NCBI GenBank assembly: GCA_030636255.1
Contig: DAOVXH010000028.1
Span: 1-13,201, forward strand
Direction of reading: 5' to 3'
From: Methanomassiliicoccales archaeon
GTDB taxonomy: Archaea > Thermoplasmatota > Thermoplasmata > SG8-5
Length of the DNA: 13,201 nucleotides
Program-made: the position numbers and the translations under genes
In this document: positions 1 to 7,446 of the stretch, one piece after another
Numbering within the stretch: the first letter of the stretch is position 1
Layout: the number at the start of each line of letters is the position of its first letter
Notes under the pieces: model-generated
Database searches by the model: none
What the model saw: only the letters and a program-made list of their open reading frames with translations
Told to the model about the DNA's origin: nothing

Positions 1-1089
1 CAGCCAAATGTGGAGGCAGCCAGCGCTGAGATCTCATGTTTCAGTGTCATAAACAATTTCCCGGTTGTTATACGGGGTGTTAATCTTGACGATTTCCTGG
101 AAATAGAGAATAGCAGTCTCATCAGGGGCCAGGTAGATAATCCAGGCAGTTTTGCTGTCATTGGAAAAAAATTGGCTCAGAAGATACACCTGGATGTGGG
201 AGAGAGATTTTTAATGACTGGCTCTTCAAGCCCTGCAGTATTCCAGATGGAGATTGATGCGGTTTATGAAGGTCGATATTCCGAGGATGAAATGCTTGTT
301 CCGCTGGATTATGCCAGGAAAATGGCTGGCCTCACTGGCGATTCTGTATTGTTCATCAGGGTTAAGACTAATAATCAAACAGCACTGGTAGAGGACCTGG
401 AAGAGTCTGAAGCATCGGTTGTGGTGACAGATTCTTCAGGACTGGTAACTCCAGTTAATTCAGATTTAACAGATGAGGAAAGGGCAGAGCAGCAGCTTGC
501 AATTCAATATCTGGACATGGGGCAGTTCAAGGCCTCCAATGGCAGCTATGTCAGCCTATTTGTCCAGGAAGGGACAAACAGCATAAAGGTGGTTGTAGGC
601 ACATTTATTGTTCTTGACGGAGCACTGGCATTCATTGGTTCGGCAGCCATCATATCAAGGGCCATAATAGAACGCCGCAATGAAATGGGCATTATTTCAG
701 CAATTGGAGCAGACCGAAATCATCTCAGAATAATGATAGTTCGGGATATTTTAATACTCTCGGTGCTGGCGTCCCTCACTGGCGTGATTCTGGGATATTT
801 ACTTGTTATTTTCATAGAGGATCAGGGATGGCTGCTCATGTTCGGAGAGACTGTCCACGCGGTTATCAATCCATACATTGTTGTAGGAATATTTGGAGTG
901 TCAGTTCTCATTCAAACTTTATCCGGTCTGGTCATGGGAAATATGATGACAAAGGCAAGACCAAAAAGCCTCATGCAGGAAACCGAGAAGATGTTCAGGG
1001 AAGGCGATGCTCCATCCCTTGATTCTGTGTTGAATGTAGAAGCAGCTCCCGAAATCATGGAAGAGTTTGGCCAGGAGGCGGTCACATGA
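1..1089 (+). CDS. ABC transporter permease, FtsX/MacB type (5' truncated)
   Basis: The reading frame is already open at base 1 (Q-P-N before a GTG at 10), so the true start lies outside the window and the GTG is probably internal. Numbering from that GTG, residues 1-190 are a soluble mixed region like the exported MacB core domain. Three hydrophobic segments follow at about 194-217, 246-269 and 288-311. Between the first two lies the family signature ERRNEMGIISAIGA (221-234), the cytoplasmic loop that in FtsX-family permeases contacts the ATPase. A charged cytoplasmic tail ends the protein. Such permeases pair with an ATPase in lipoprotein or peptide export, or in envelope signalling; the ATPase gene is presumably upstream. 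The stop overlaps the next start as ATGA, so the two are co-translated. Family assignment is firm; substrate unknown. Confidence 0.85.
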   Translation, partial: QPNVEAASAEISCFSVINNFPVVIRGVNLDDFLEIENSSLIRGQVDNPGSFAVIGKKLAQKIHLDVGERFLMTGSSSPAVFQMEIDAVYEGRYSEDEMLVPLDYARKMAGLTGDSVLFIRVKTNNQTALVEDLEESEASVVVTDSSGLVTPVNSDLTDEERAEQQLAIQYLDMGQFKASNGSYVSLFVQEGTNSIKVVVGTFIVLDGALAFIGSAAIISRAIIERRNEMGIISAIGADRNHLRIMIVRDILILSVLASLTGVILGYLLVIFIEDQGWLLMFGETVHAVINPYIVVGIFGVSVLIQTLSGLVMGNMMTKARPKSLMQETEKMFREGDAPSLDSVLNVEAAPEIMEEFGQEAVT

Positions 1090-2783
1090 AAATTTCAGAC
1101 ATGAGAAAGTACTCATTCTGGATATGTCTGCTGCTGTTCCTAATAGGATTCAGTGCCAGATTAATACCACTTCAATTTTCCAGCCTGCCATTCAATCTTG
1201 ACGGATTCCCATTGGCCAGGATATCCGAGATTATGATTAGTACCGGAAGCATCCCTGACCCTGGAAATTACAATTACCTTCTGAGCTATAATATGAAAAT
1301 GCCTATATTTTCGCTTCTGCTGAGCCAGTTTTCTCTGGTTCTGGGCATAGAGCCGATTGCTCTGCTGCCATACTTTTGTGCCCTGATAGGTTCCTTTGCT
1401 GTAATATTCATATACATGTTGACCAGAGAATTAACTAATAATGACATTGCCGCCTTCTCGGCTGGGCTGTTCGCCGCGTTATCGGGATTATTTGTTTATG
1501 CAACAACTGCTGCAATGAAACAATTACTGGCTATTGTTCTTCTGTGCTTCATGTTCTACCTGTTTACCAGACGCAGGGACTGGAGGTTCCGCCTTGGGCT
1601 AATGATGGTACTAGCAATACTGCCATTCACACATCATTTGACCACGCTAATAGCATTGCTGGCATTGTCCTTTGCACTTATCGGCACCATGTTCAGGCGC
1701 TCCGACGAACATGTGCGAACACTGAAGGAATTCGCCCTGGATGTTATTACCGGACCTGGAATATTGCTAGCATCACTCTTGTACTATCAGTCAGTGAACC
1801 TGGAATTCGTGTCAGAGGTTTCCAATATGAATGATATTGTTTTGCTGATTAGTGTCGCAATTATCATGGCTGTCTTTGCCAGACTGCTTTCCATCACTGT
1901 GCAGACAAAGCCCTGGTTCTTCCTTGGAAAGAATGATGAGAATACATTGAGCCTTGGAAGCATATTCGACGAAAAGGTGCTGGTGCTAATCATTGGAATT
2001 GGGGCCTTACTGGCTAATTCAAAGCTGCATATATTCACCGGGGCGCAGATGACCTCGGATTTATTGCTTAGCCTTATCTTCCCCTATCTAGTGCTGGCAA
2101 TTGTCGGGTTAATTGGTTTTAATATACTAAGATATACAAAATTCCCAAGAAGATATATTCTGGTTGGCATGTTCATGGCTCCCCTCACAGTGATGGTATT
2201 CTCAATGCTAAGGTCACTGGATGTCTTTGGGTTCATGATGGTCTACCGTAGTTACAATTTCATTGATATACCCATGGCAATAGTTGTTGGCACTGGCATG
2301 GCATGGATTCTTAAAACCACCATAGATTGGTCCAGGAAGAATGAAATATTCAGGACATTGCCTGTATTTATTATGATTATTTTCATGGTATTTTGCGCTG
2401 CATCACTACCTCTGGCCTACAATAATGAGAAAGCATTCGAGGTCCAGGAAATAACATATGATTATGAGCTGGAGGCAATGGAATGGGCAGATGGCCACAA
2501 TATCACCAGCATATACAGCGACCAGAGATACAGCGACATAATTGAGCCATATTACAATGTGGAGGCAGACAGAACCGGTGCCTGGAGAATGAGCCATAAC
2601 GAACTTGACCATGATAAATATATGATGGTATCATGGTACTGGACAGACGGCGGCGCACAATTCTACCCACTGGGACGCATTTACTTTGAGCCAGCAGAGT
2701 TCCAAGAATGCCTGGACTCATGGGATGTTTACTATGCCGGAGGCCCCCAGGGAAGGGAAATGGTGATAGGTTTTGCCAGATAG
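1086..2783 (+). CDS. Polytopic membrane protein, probable GT-C-like glycosyltransferase
   Basis: The 565-aa protein has about 11 hydrophobic segments from residue 10 to 445 and a soluble C-terminal region of about 120 residues. After the first membrane segment comes an acidic loop residue (D39 in LPFNLDGFP), the place where GT-C enzymes such as PMT/GT39 and STT3/AglB carry a catalytic acidic residue. A THHLTT motif sits at a membrane boundary near residue 182. The tail (EAMEWADGHNITSIYSDQRYS) resembles the exported end of archaeal GT39-like proteins. A role in moving sugar from a lipid carrier at the outer face is therefore plausible but not proven. Start: ATG at 1086, with AGGAGG at 1073-1078 and a 7-nt spacer; it overlaps the permease stop. 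It could instead be a non-enzymatic membrane partner of the ABC permease. Confidence 0.6.
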   Translation: MKISDMRKYSFWICLLLFLIGFSARLIPLQFSSLPFNLDGFPLARISEIMISTGSIPDPGNYNYLLSYNMKMPIFSLLLSQFSLVLGIEPIALLPYFCALIGSFAVIFIYMLTRELTNNDIAAFSAGLFAALSGLFVYATTAAMKQLLAIVLLCFMFYLFTRRRDWRFRLGLMMVLAILPFTHHLTTLIALLALSFALIGTMFRRSDEHVRTLKEFALDVITGPGILLASLLYYQSVNLEFVSEVSNMNDIVLLISVAIIMAVFARLLSITVQTKPWFFLGKNDENTLSLGSIFDEKVLVLIIGIGALLANSKLHIFTGAQMTSDLLLSLIFPYLVLAIVGLIGFNILRYTKFPRRYILVGMFMAPLTVMVFSMLRSLDVFGFMMVYRSYNFIDIPMAIVVGTGMAWILKTTIDWSRKNEIFRTLPVFIMIIFMVFCAASLPLAYNNEKAFEVQEITYDYELEAMEWADGHNITSIYSDQRYSDIIEPYYNVEADRTGAWRMSHNELDHDKYMMVSWYWTDGGAQFYPLGRIYFEPAEFQECLDSWDVYYAGGPQGREMVIGFAR

Positions 2784-3783
2784 AATCATCATAGACGGTT
2801 CCCAGGGAGAGGGCGGGGGCCAGATGCTGAGAACTTCAATTGGATTTTCTGCAATCACAGGAAAATCACTTACAATCAAAAATATCAGGGCCAACCGGCC
2901 AAAACCTGGACTGGCAAGGCAGCATTTGACTGGTTTGAGCTTGATGGGGCAGATATGTGGAGCCGAAGTAAAAGGCGCAGAAATTGGTTCGACCCTTGTG
3001 GAGTTTCAACCTGGCCAGATTAGACACGGAAAATATTCCATTGATATTGGGACAGCAGGCAGTGTTACCCTTGTTCTGCAAACCGTTCTTCCGGCGCTGG
3101 CAACTGTGAAAGGCGAGTCAGAAATACATCTCACCGGCGGAACCGATGTAAAATGGTCTCCTCCTGTGAATTATTATTCACTGGTGCTGTTTCCCCTGCT
3201 TGAAAAAATAGGGCTGAAATGCACCCTGGACATTAAGCAGCGGGGCTATTTCCCAAGAGGCGGTGGAAAAATTACAGCCAGGATAGTATCCAGTGGCAAA
3301 CTGAAATCACTGAACCTTGAGGCTTCATCTGAATTTAAGAAGATAATTGGCATTGTGAACATTACTGACTTGCCTGAGAACATTGCAGAGAGAGTGGGAG
3401 CTGAGGTATTAGATGACTTGCCAGATGCAGAAATCCATATCCGGCACAAAGAAAAAGGGCCAAGCCCGGGAGTGGGAATTGTTCTTTCGACCTCTGACGG
3501 CCATACATTTATGGGAGCCAGCTCCCTGGGAGAAAAGGGAAAGCCAGCAGAAAAGGTTGGGAAGGAAGCAGCCAATAGATTACTGGCCGAGATGAGCGAG
3601 AAGGGAAGTGTTGATATCTATGCCTCGGACCAGCTTCTTCCGTACCTGGCACTTGCTGGTGGAAATTATTCTGCCAGAGAGCTCACTAGCCATGCAAGAA
3701 CAAATATTGATACCATTGAAAAGTTCCTTGGGAAAACATTTGAGATTGAGGAAGGCCAGATTGTTAAATTTTTCAAATCTTAA
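2773..3783 (+). CDS. rtcA: RNA 3'-terminal phosphate cyclase
   Basis: RtcA uses ATP to convert an RNA 3'-phosphate to a 2',3'-cyclic phosphate through a covalent enzyme-AMP intermediate. The protein is 336 aa, normal for the family (about 340). The N-terminal signature IIIDGSQGEGGGQMLRT and the GTAGSVTLVLQ segment (about residues 93-103) are classic. The glycine-rich stretch RGYFPRGGGK is also conserved. The nucleophile histidine is present at H307 in SHARTNIDTIEKFLG, matching the catalytic HxxTN of E. coli RtcA, so this is the cyclase and not the His-less Rcl1 branch. The start is TTG at 2773: it puts the N-terminus where homologs begin, and GGTGAT lies at 2762-2767 with a 5-nt spacer. It overlaps the upstream membrane gene by 11 bases. 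The partner ligase RtcB is not in the window. Confidence 0.95.
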   Translation: MPDRIIIDGSQGEGGGQMLRTSIGFSAITGKSLTIKNIRANRPKPGLARQHLTGLSLMGQICGAEVKGAEIGSTLVEFQPGQIRHGKYSIDIGTAGSVTLVLQTVLPALATVKGESEIHLTGGTDVKWSPPVNYYSLVLFPLLEKIGLKCTLDIKQRGYFPRGGGKITARIVSSGKLKSLNLEASSEFKKIIGIVNITDLPENIAERVGAEVLDDLPDAEIHIRHKEKGPSPGVGIVLSTSDGHTFMGASSLGEKGKPAEKVGKEAANRLLAEMSEKGSVDIYASDQLLPYLALAGGNYSARELTSHARTNIDTIEKFLGKTFEIEEGQIVKFFKS

Positions 3784-4565
3784 CCGTACATAGAAGGCTG
3801 GTGTTGGGCCGGAGATTTACCGTCCTGAGCTTGCTTGTGTATGGTCTTCAGCTGGGATTCGATTCTCTCTGCTTCCTGGTACAGTGGAGAAACATCCAGG
3901 TCTATGTGCAGCAAGAACTTATTAATCATCTCCATGACCTGGGCTGCTGCCCGTGCATCTGGATAATCCGGGTGTGCCTCTGCAAGCACTGTAGAAACAT
4001 TGAAATCTCTTCTTCGGCCTTCATTGAGAAGAACGCCAGCAACTCCGGTTATGACTCCCTCGGTGAATTCATTGACGCCGCTCTTGGCAAGTTCATTGCG
4101 CATCCACTGTGTGCTTCCGACACCATAGACGCCCATTTCCTCTTCCTGGCCATCCTCGATTTCCACAGATTCCTTGTCAATGACCAGCCCTTCTGGGGAA
4201 ACTAACATTTTGCATTTCTGGTCCTGGGCCCAGTCCAGAATTGCACTAGCTATGGGCTTCACAAGGTTTGGTGGTGGCTGGAACTCGGAAATAAAAACAA
4301 CTAGCTGGTCACTGGAATCTGGACCGTCACCAACCTTTTCACCGGCATAAATTCGTACTGGATTCTGGGGAATACCTTCCCTGACAAGAGAAACTGTTGG
4401 GAAAAATACTGAGTCCATGATACCTATTTGGGTAAGCTTCATGGTGTTTATGAGATAATTGGCCACAATTGAGCTAACAAGGCCCACACTTGGAAATCCA
4501 TCAATAACAGTTGCACCGCGAATGTCCATGCGTTTCAGTTCATAGATAACAATGTCTTCAGCCAT
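3780..4565 (-). CDS. PAC2-family protein, probable proteasome assembly chaperone
   Basis: The 261-aa protein has the PAC2 (former DUF75) pattern: a beta-strand start, then ATVIDGFPSVGLVSSIVANYLI (residues about 18-39), a central strand LVVFISEFQPP, an EGVITGVAGVLLNEGRR core (about 168-184), and AEAHPDYPDARAA before a helical C-terminus likely to form a coiled coil (about 225-250). In eukaryotes PAC1/PAC2, and in archaea PbaA/PbaB, relatives assist assembly of the 20S proteasome. The last three residues are M-Y-G, which fits the hydrophobic-Tyr-any (HbYX) tail that proteasome activators and some chaperones insert into alpha-ring pockets. Start ATG at 4565 has a TATA-like box about 30 nt upstream. 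The gene converges on rtcA and their stops interlock in TTAA at 3780-3783. Family is firm; proteasome function is inferred. Confidence 0.85.
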   Translation of the reverse strand: MAEDIVIYELKRMDIRGATVIDGFPSVGLVSSIVANYLINTMKLTQIGIMDSVFFPTVSLVREGIPQNPVRIYAGEKVGDGPDSSDQLVVFISEFQPPPNLVKPIASAILDWAQDQKCKMLVSPEGLVIDKESVEIEDGQEEEMGVYGVGSTQWMRNELAKSGVNEFTEGVITGVAGVLLNEGRRRDFNVSTVLAEAHPDYPDARAAAQVMEMINKFLLHIDLDVSPLYQEAERIESQLKTIHKQAQDGKSPAQHQPSMYG

Positions 4566-4590
4566 GATTTCAATACCCTATCTCATTGCA

Positions 4591-4600
4591 TATACTTAAA
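4591..4600 (-). promoter_or_regulatory. TATA box of the PAC2 gene
   Basis: On the minus strand the box reads TTTAAGTATA, centred about 31 nt before the ATG at 4565. This predicts transcription starting only a few bases ahead of the start codon. No Shine-Dalgarno site is visible. Confidence 0.5.
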
Positions 4601-4610
4601 CATAAAGCAT

Positions 4611-4620
4611 AATATTATCA
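4611..4620 (+). promoter_or_regulatory. Candidate TATA box of the TPR gene
   Basis: AATATTATCA is centred about 29 nt before the ATG at 4645, which would give a near-leaderless transcript. The whole region is A+T-rich and shared with the divergent PAC2 promoter, so the exact box is uncertain. Confidence 0.3.
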
Positions 4621-4644
4621 ATAAATCTATTAACAACTAAGTAA

Positions 4645-5934
4645 ATGAGGTATGGCAGAGTGATATCTATGTCCAAGAAACTTACCGAGCAGATATTCAC
4701 CATCATGGAGAGGGAGATGAGTGACATTGGCAACTTCATTGTCAAGAAGCAGTGTATGCTCATTGGAGCCGATCCAGAGGATATCGAACCAAGGGATCTG
4801 CCAGAGCTGGCAAGCAATCTCTCGGAAGTAATGCGGACATTTGGCGGTTATGAGAAGGCCAGGATAATTTATTCAGAAATTAAGAAGCTGGAAAATCTGG
4901 ACCAGGTTGCAGCCGAGGAGAAATCCGAAGAAAAGCGAAATAAAATGCTTGAAGATTTGGGAATGACCTGCATATTCTCTGCCGAATGGGACAAGGCCTT
5001 TGAATATTTCAATAAACTTCTCAGCGAGGCTGAGATGAATAATGATAAAACCCAGGTGTCCAGATACACCAGAAGAATGGGATTCATCCACCAGGAGAGA
5101 AGTGAATTTGATCAAGCTCTGGAGTATTATGAAAAGGCACTGGAAGCAGCCGAGGAGGCAAAGGATCCTTTGACCATAGGTCAGGCCTGCAATCGTATCG
5201 GTGGCATATACTGGAACAAGGGAAATTATGACCTTGCAAAGGAGTTTCTGGAGAGGGCCATTGAAAACGCACTGAAGGTTGATGACAAACGCATCCTGGG
5301 TTCAGCACATATTGGCCTGGGAAATATTCACGGGGATGGCCATGAGATGTCAGAAGCAATAGAACACTATCAGGACGCTCTTACATTCCTAAAGGAGACC
5401 AATGAGGTCTACGAGACTGCCAGGGCATACAATAACCTTGGTGACACCTACCTTCAACTTCAGGAATGGGACAAGGCACTGGAGCAATTTGACAAGTGCC
5501 GGGAATATGGTGTCAAGGGAGGTTGGCTGAACATGAAGGCATGGGCAGAGTTTAACTCAAGTGAAGCGTTAATCCACCTGGGAAAGCTGGATGAGGCAAA
5601 GTCCAATCTGGCAGACAGCCTTGAAATCCTTACAAAAATTGGAGACCGTGTAGGACTGGGAGGCATTCATCAGAATTATGGCAGACTATATTCCATTCAG
5701 AAAGACTGGGATAAAATGGAAGAGCATTTTGAAAAGGCCATGCAGATATTCACCGAGATAAACACGCCAATATCCCTTGCTGAAGTATACACCGAATTTG
5801 GATTGGGCCTCAAGGAAAAAGGAGATATAGACCAGGCCAAAATAGAACTGCGCAGGGCTGCAAATTTATTCTTGCATCTGGACATAGATGTTCAAGTAAA
5901 ACGAGTTCTTAAAGAGATAGAAAACCTGGATTAG
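4645..5934 (+). CDS. Tetratricopeptide (TPR) repeat protein
   Basis: The 429-aa protein is soluble and almost entirely helical, with no signal peptide or membrane segment. Residues about 9-95 form a helical N-terminal domain (EQIFTIMEREM, DIGNFIVKKQC, FGGYEKARIIYSEIKKL) that is not TPR-like and that I cannot name. From about residue 100 to the end run eight or so TPR units of 38-40 residues, with typical W/Y-A-x-G-x-A-Y-x-A spacing (e.g. EWDKAFEYFNKLL, EFDQALEYYEKALEAAEEA, AYNNLGDTYLQLQEWDKALEQF). The repeat style resembles the LGN/Rap group of peptide-binding scaffolds. Start: ATG at 4645 or ATG at 4669 (M-S-K-K-L); the second is equally plausible, with a weak GAGTGAT just upstream. It is divergent from the PAC2 gene across 79 bp. 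It is probably a protein-protein scaffold; partner unknown. Confidence 0.85.
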   Translation: MRYGRVISMSKKLTEQIFTIMEREMSDIGNFIVKKQCMLIGADPEDIEPRDLPELASNLSEVMRTFGGYEKARIIYSEIKKLENLDQVAAEEKSEEKRNKMLEDLGMTCIFSAEWDKAFEYFNKLLSEAEMNNDKTQVSRYTRRMGFIHQERSEFDQALEYYEKALEAAEEAKDPLTIGQACNRIGGIYWNKGNYDLAKEFLERAIENALKVDDKRILGSAHIGLGNIHGDGHEMSEAIEHYQDALTFLKETNEVYETARAYNNLGDTYLQLQEWDKALEQFDKCREYGVKGGWLNMKAWAEFNSSEALIHLGKLDEAKSNLADSLEILTKIGDRVGLGGIHQNYGRLYSIQKDWDKMEEHFEKAMQIFTEINTPISLAEVYTEFGLGLKEKGDIDQAKIELRRAANLFLHLDIDVQVKRVLKEIENLD

Positions 5935-5975
5935 CGCCTTAGCTAATACCAATGTTAAATTATTGACTGGAAATT

Positions 5976-6095
5976 TCAATCATCTTTCTTATCAACGGTG
6001 ATGACGACCTTTGGGATGCTGTTCGATACCTTCACCCCCTTCTGAAGTTTTCCTACATTGTATTGCAATTTATCCGAAATCTTTACGACCAACAT
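5976..6095 (-). CDS. Possible 39-aa protein
   Basis: A short ATG-led frame encodes a basic 39-aa peptide (begins MLVVKISDKLQYN, ends VVITVDKKDD) with alternating hydrophobic residues that suggest beta strands. Its codons use many G/C third positions despite the A+T-rich surroundings. A TATA-like CTTTTTACC lies about 30 nt upstream of the ATG, the spacing used by other genes here. A longer in-frame start at 6197 exists, but that extension is A+T-rich and unlike coding sequence. I recognise no family. It could also be a decayed remnant of a longer gene. It converges on the TPR gene and diverges from the methylase. Confidence 0.35.
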   Translation of the reverse strand: MLVVKISDKLQYNVGKLQKGVKVSNSIPKVVITVDKKDD

Positions 6096-6120
6096 CAAAG
6101 GATAATATTGTATGAAGGTA

Positions 6121-6129
6121 GGTAAAAAG
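6121..6129 (-). promoter_or_regulatory. Candidate TATA box of the 39-aa frame
   Basis: On the minus strand the sequence is CTTTTTACC, ending 25 nt before the ATG at 6095. The spacing fits a leaderless archaeal transcript. Confidence 0.3.
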
Positions 6130-6204
6130 GTTTTGCTTATGATTATTATTTTGTTCTTGAGATTGAATATTAAAATAACATTATGCTTGACAAACACTAC
6201 AAAA

Positions 6205-6214
6205 CATTTAATCC
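6205..6214 (+). promoter_or_regulatory. TATA box of the methylase-csl4 operon
   Basis: ACATTTAATC is centred about 26 nt before the GTG at 6236. That places the start of transcription at the start codon itself. There is no SD site, so leaderless translation is expected. The rest of the 5935-6235 gap shows only a weak 5-bp hairpin over the TPR stop (TTAGC 5931-5935 with GCTAA 5942-5946) and the 39-aa frame. Confidence 0.4.
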
Positions 6215-6235
6215 AGATAAGGTACTGGCCCTCTT

Positions 6236-6835
6236 GTGAGACAAAGAGATTTGGAAATTAAACTTCAAAAGCTGGATGGTTTTAAAGACCCGAAAGCTCA
6301 CCTGGAACAGTACTCTACACCAGCAAAGGTAGCTGCAGACATACTTTACACTGCCCATGCATTTGGAGATATTGAGGGGAAAAGCGTCATAGACCTTGGG
6401 TGCGGAGCAGGAATTTTTTCCATTGGTGCCTGCCTGCTGGGTGCTGATAATGTTCTAGGATGCGATATTGACAGTGATATCATAGACATTGCCAGGAAAA
6501 ATGCAGAGAGTGTCCAGTGCCCGGTTAATTTTGATTGCATGCCTGTGGAAGAGGCATCTGGAGAATGGGAAACATGCATAATGAACCCCCCCTTCGGAGC
6601 CCAGAAAAAACATGCTGATTTGCCATTTCTTGACAAGGCCATGAAAATTTCCAATGTCATTTACAGCCTTCACAATACTGGAACTCTGCCATTCCTGAGC
6701 AAGAGAATCGAAAAGACTGGCCTTCTTCTTGACCTGAAGAAAAGTTATAAATTCGAGATACGGCATACCTTTGAATTCCACAGAAAGGAGAAGGCTGAAA
6801 TAAGCGTGACACTTCTTAGGATTGTGAAGCAATGA
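6236..6835 (+). CDS. METTL5-like RNA adenine-N6 methyltransferase
   Basis: The 199-aa protein is a Rossmann-fold SAM-dependent methylase closely patterned on human METTL5: the N-terminal LQKLDGFKDPKAHLEQYSTP, SAM motif I DLGCGAGIFSIG (53-64), acidic motif II CDID (76-79), catalytic NPPFG (117-121), and YSLHNTG (143-149). The C-terminus (FHRKEKAEISVTLLRI) also matches. METTL5 makes m6A in 18S rRNA together with TRMT112; the archaeal orthologs form COG2263, predicted RNA methylases. By NPPF and family, it should methylate an adenine N6, probably in 16S rRNA; the target here is inference. Start GTG at 6236 is supported by TATA spacing and by the match to the family N-terminus. The stop overlaps the csl4 start (ATGA). 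Confidence 0.88.
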   Translation: MRQRDLEIKLQKLDGFKDPKAHLEQYSTPAKVAADILYTAHAFGDIEGKSVIDLGCGAGIFSIGACLLGADNVLGCDIDSDIIDIARKNAESVQCPVNFDCMPVEEASGEWETCIMNPPFGAQKKHADLPFLDKAMKISNVIYSLHNTGTLPFLSKRIEKTGLLLDLKKSYKFEIRHTFEFHRKEKAEISVTLLRIVKQ

Positions 6836-7398
6836 TGGAAATTCTAATGCCTGGAGATGAGCTGGCCACCAGCGAGGAATATATTCCTGGAGAGGGGACA
6901 TATGAGCGGCAGGGCATAATCTACGCAGCAGTCATGGGCCAGAAGGATTTTGATGAGAATGAGAAAATAGCCAGGGTCAAGGCCTCAAGCCAGATAAGCA
7001 TTCTAAATCCCGGGAACATCATCCTGGGCGAAGTAATCGGAGTGTCAAATTCAGTGGCTAGAGTTACTATTTCTGGGTTGGAAGAATCAGAAAGGCCAGT
7101 GGGAAATAATCTGGCTGGTGTTATTCATGTTTCAAAAATAAAAGAGGATTATTCAAATGATGCCAGGCATGAATACCGGATAGGGGACCTGGTCCGGGCA
7201 AGGGTGGAGCAAATGGAGCCATCAATACAACTTGCCACCAATGCCGAGGAACTGGGAGTTCTGAAGGCCAGGTGCATGAAATGCCGTGGCATTCTGTCAA
7301 ACAAGGATGGAAGTTTGTTCTGTCCAGTTTGCGAGAGAACAGAAACCAGGAAATTGGCTGGTGATTTTCATAGATATTCTCCTTACTACCGGGGGTAA
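6832..7398 (+). CDS. csl4: Exosome complex RNA-binding subunit Csl4
   Basis: Csl4 is a cap subunit of the archaeal exosome and helps bring RNA and the DnaG adaptor to the Rrp41/Rrp42 ring. The 188-aa protein has the full three-part layout. An N-terminal beta domain (about 1-55) contains the typical MPGDELATSEEYIPGEGTY. An S1 RNA-binding domain spans about 60-135 (GNIILGEVIGVSNSVARVTI, ending in RIGDLVRARV). A C-terminal zinc ribbon has four cysteines, C148, C151, C164 and C167 (CMKC-x12-CPVC). It starts at ATG 6832, inside the methylase stop; a second ATG follows immediately. The pairing with the methylase agrees with the known tendency of archaeal exosome genes to sit among RNA-modification and transcription genes. 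RpoL, a frequent neighbour, is absent here. Confidence 0.95.
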   Translation: MMEILMPGDELATSEEYIPGEGTYERQGIIYAAVMGQKDFDENEKIARVKASSQISILNPGNIILGEVIGVSNSVARVTISGLEESERPVGNNLAGVIHVSKIKEDYSNDARHEYRIGDLVRARVEQMEPSIQLATNAEELGVLKARCMKCRGILSNKDGSLFCPVCERTETRKLAGDFHRYSPYYRG

Positions 7399-7434
7399 GT
7401 ATTTCTACTGGATTTCCAATACTGATTAGTTAAC

Positions 7435-7440
7435 GGGAGG
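7435..7440 (+). promoter_or_regulatory. Shine-Dalgarno site of the 57-aa gene
   Basis: GGGAGG sits 6 nt before the ATG at 7447. This strong site is the main evidence that the short frame is translated. It lies in the 48-bp gap after csl4, where no TATA box is evident, so the gene is likely part of the csl4 transcript. Confidence 0.65.
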
Positions 7441-7446
7441 CACACC

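Noticed and set aside
5931..5946. TTAGC/GCTAA hairpin as a terminator of the TPR gene
   Set aside because: Only 5 bp with no following T-run; too weak to list as a feature.
6096..6197. Longer minus-strand start for the 39-aa frame
   Set aside because: The extension is A+T-rich and rich in Ile/Lys/Phe, unlike coding sequence here, and it would overrun the TATA-like box.
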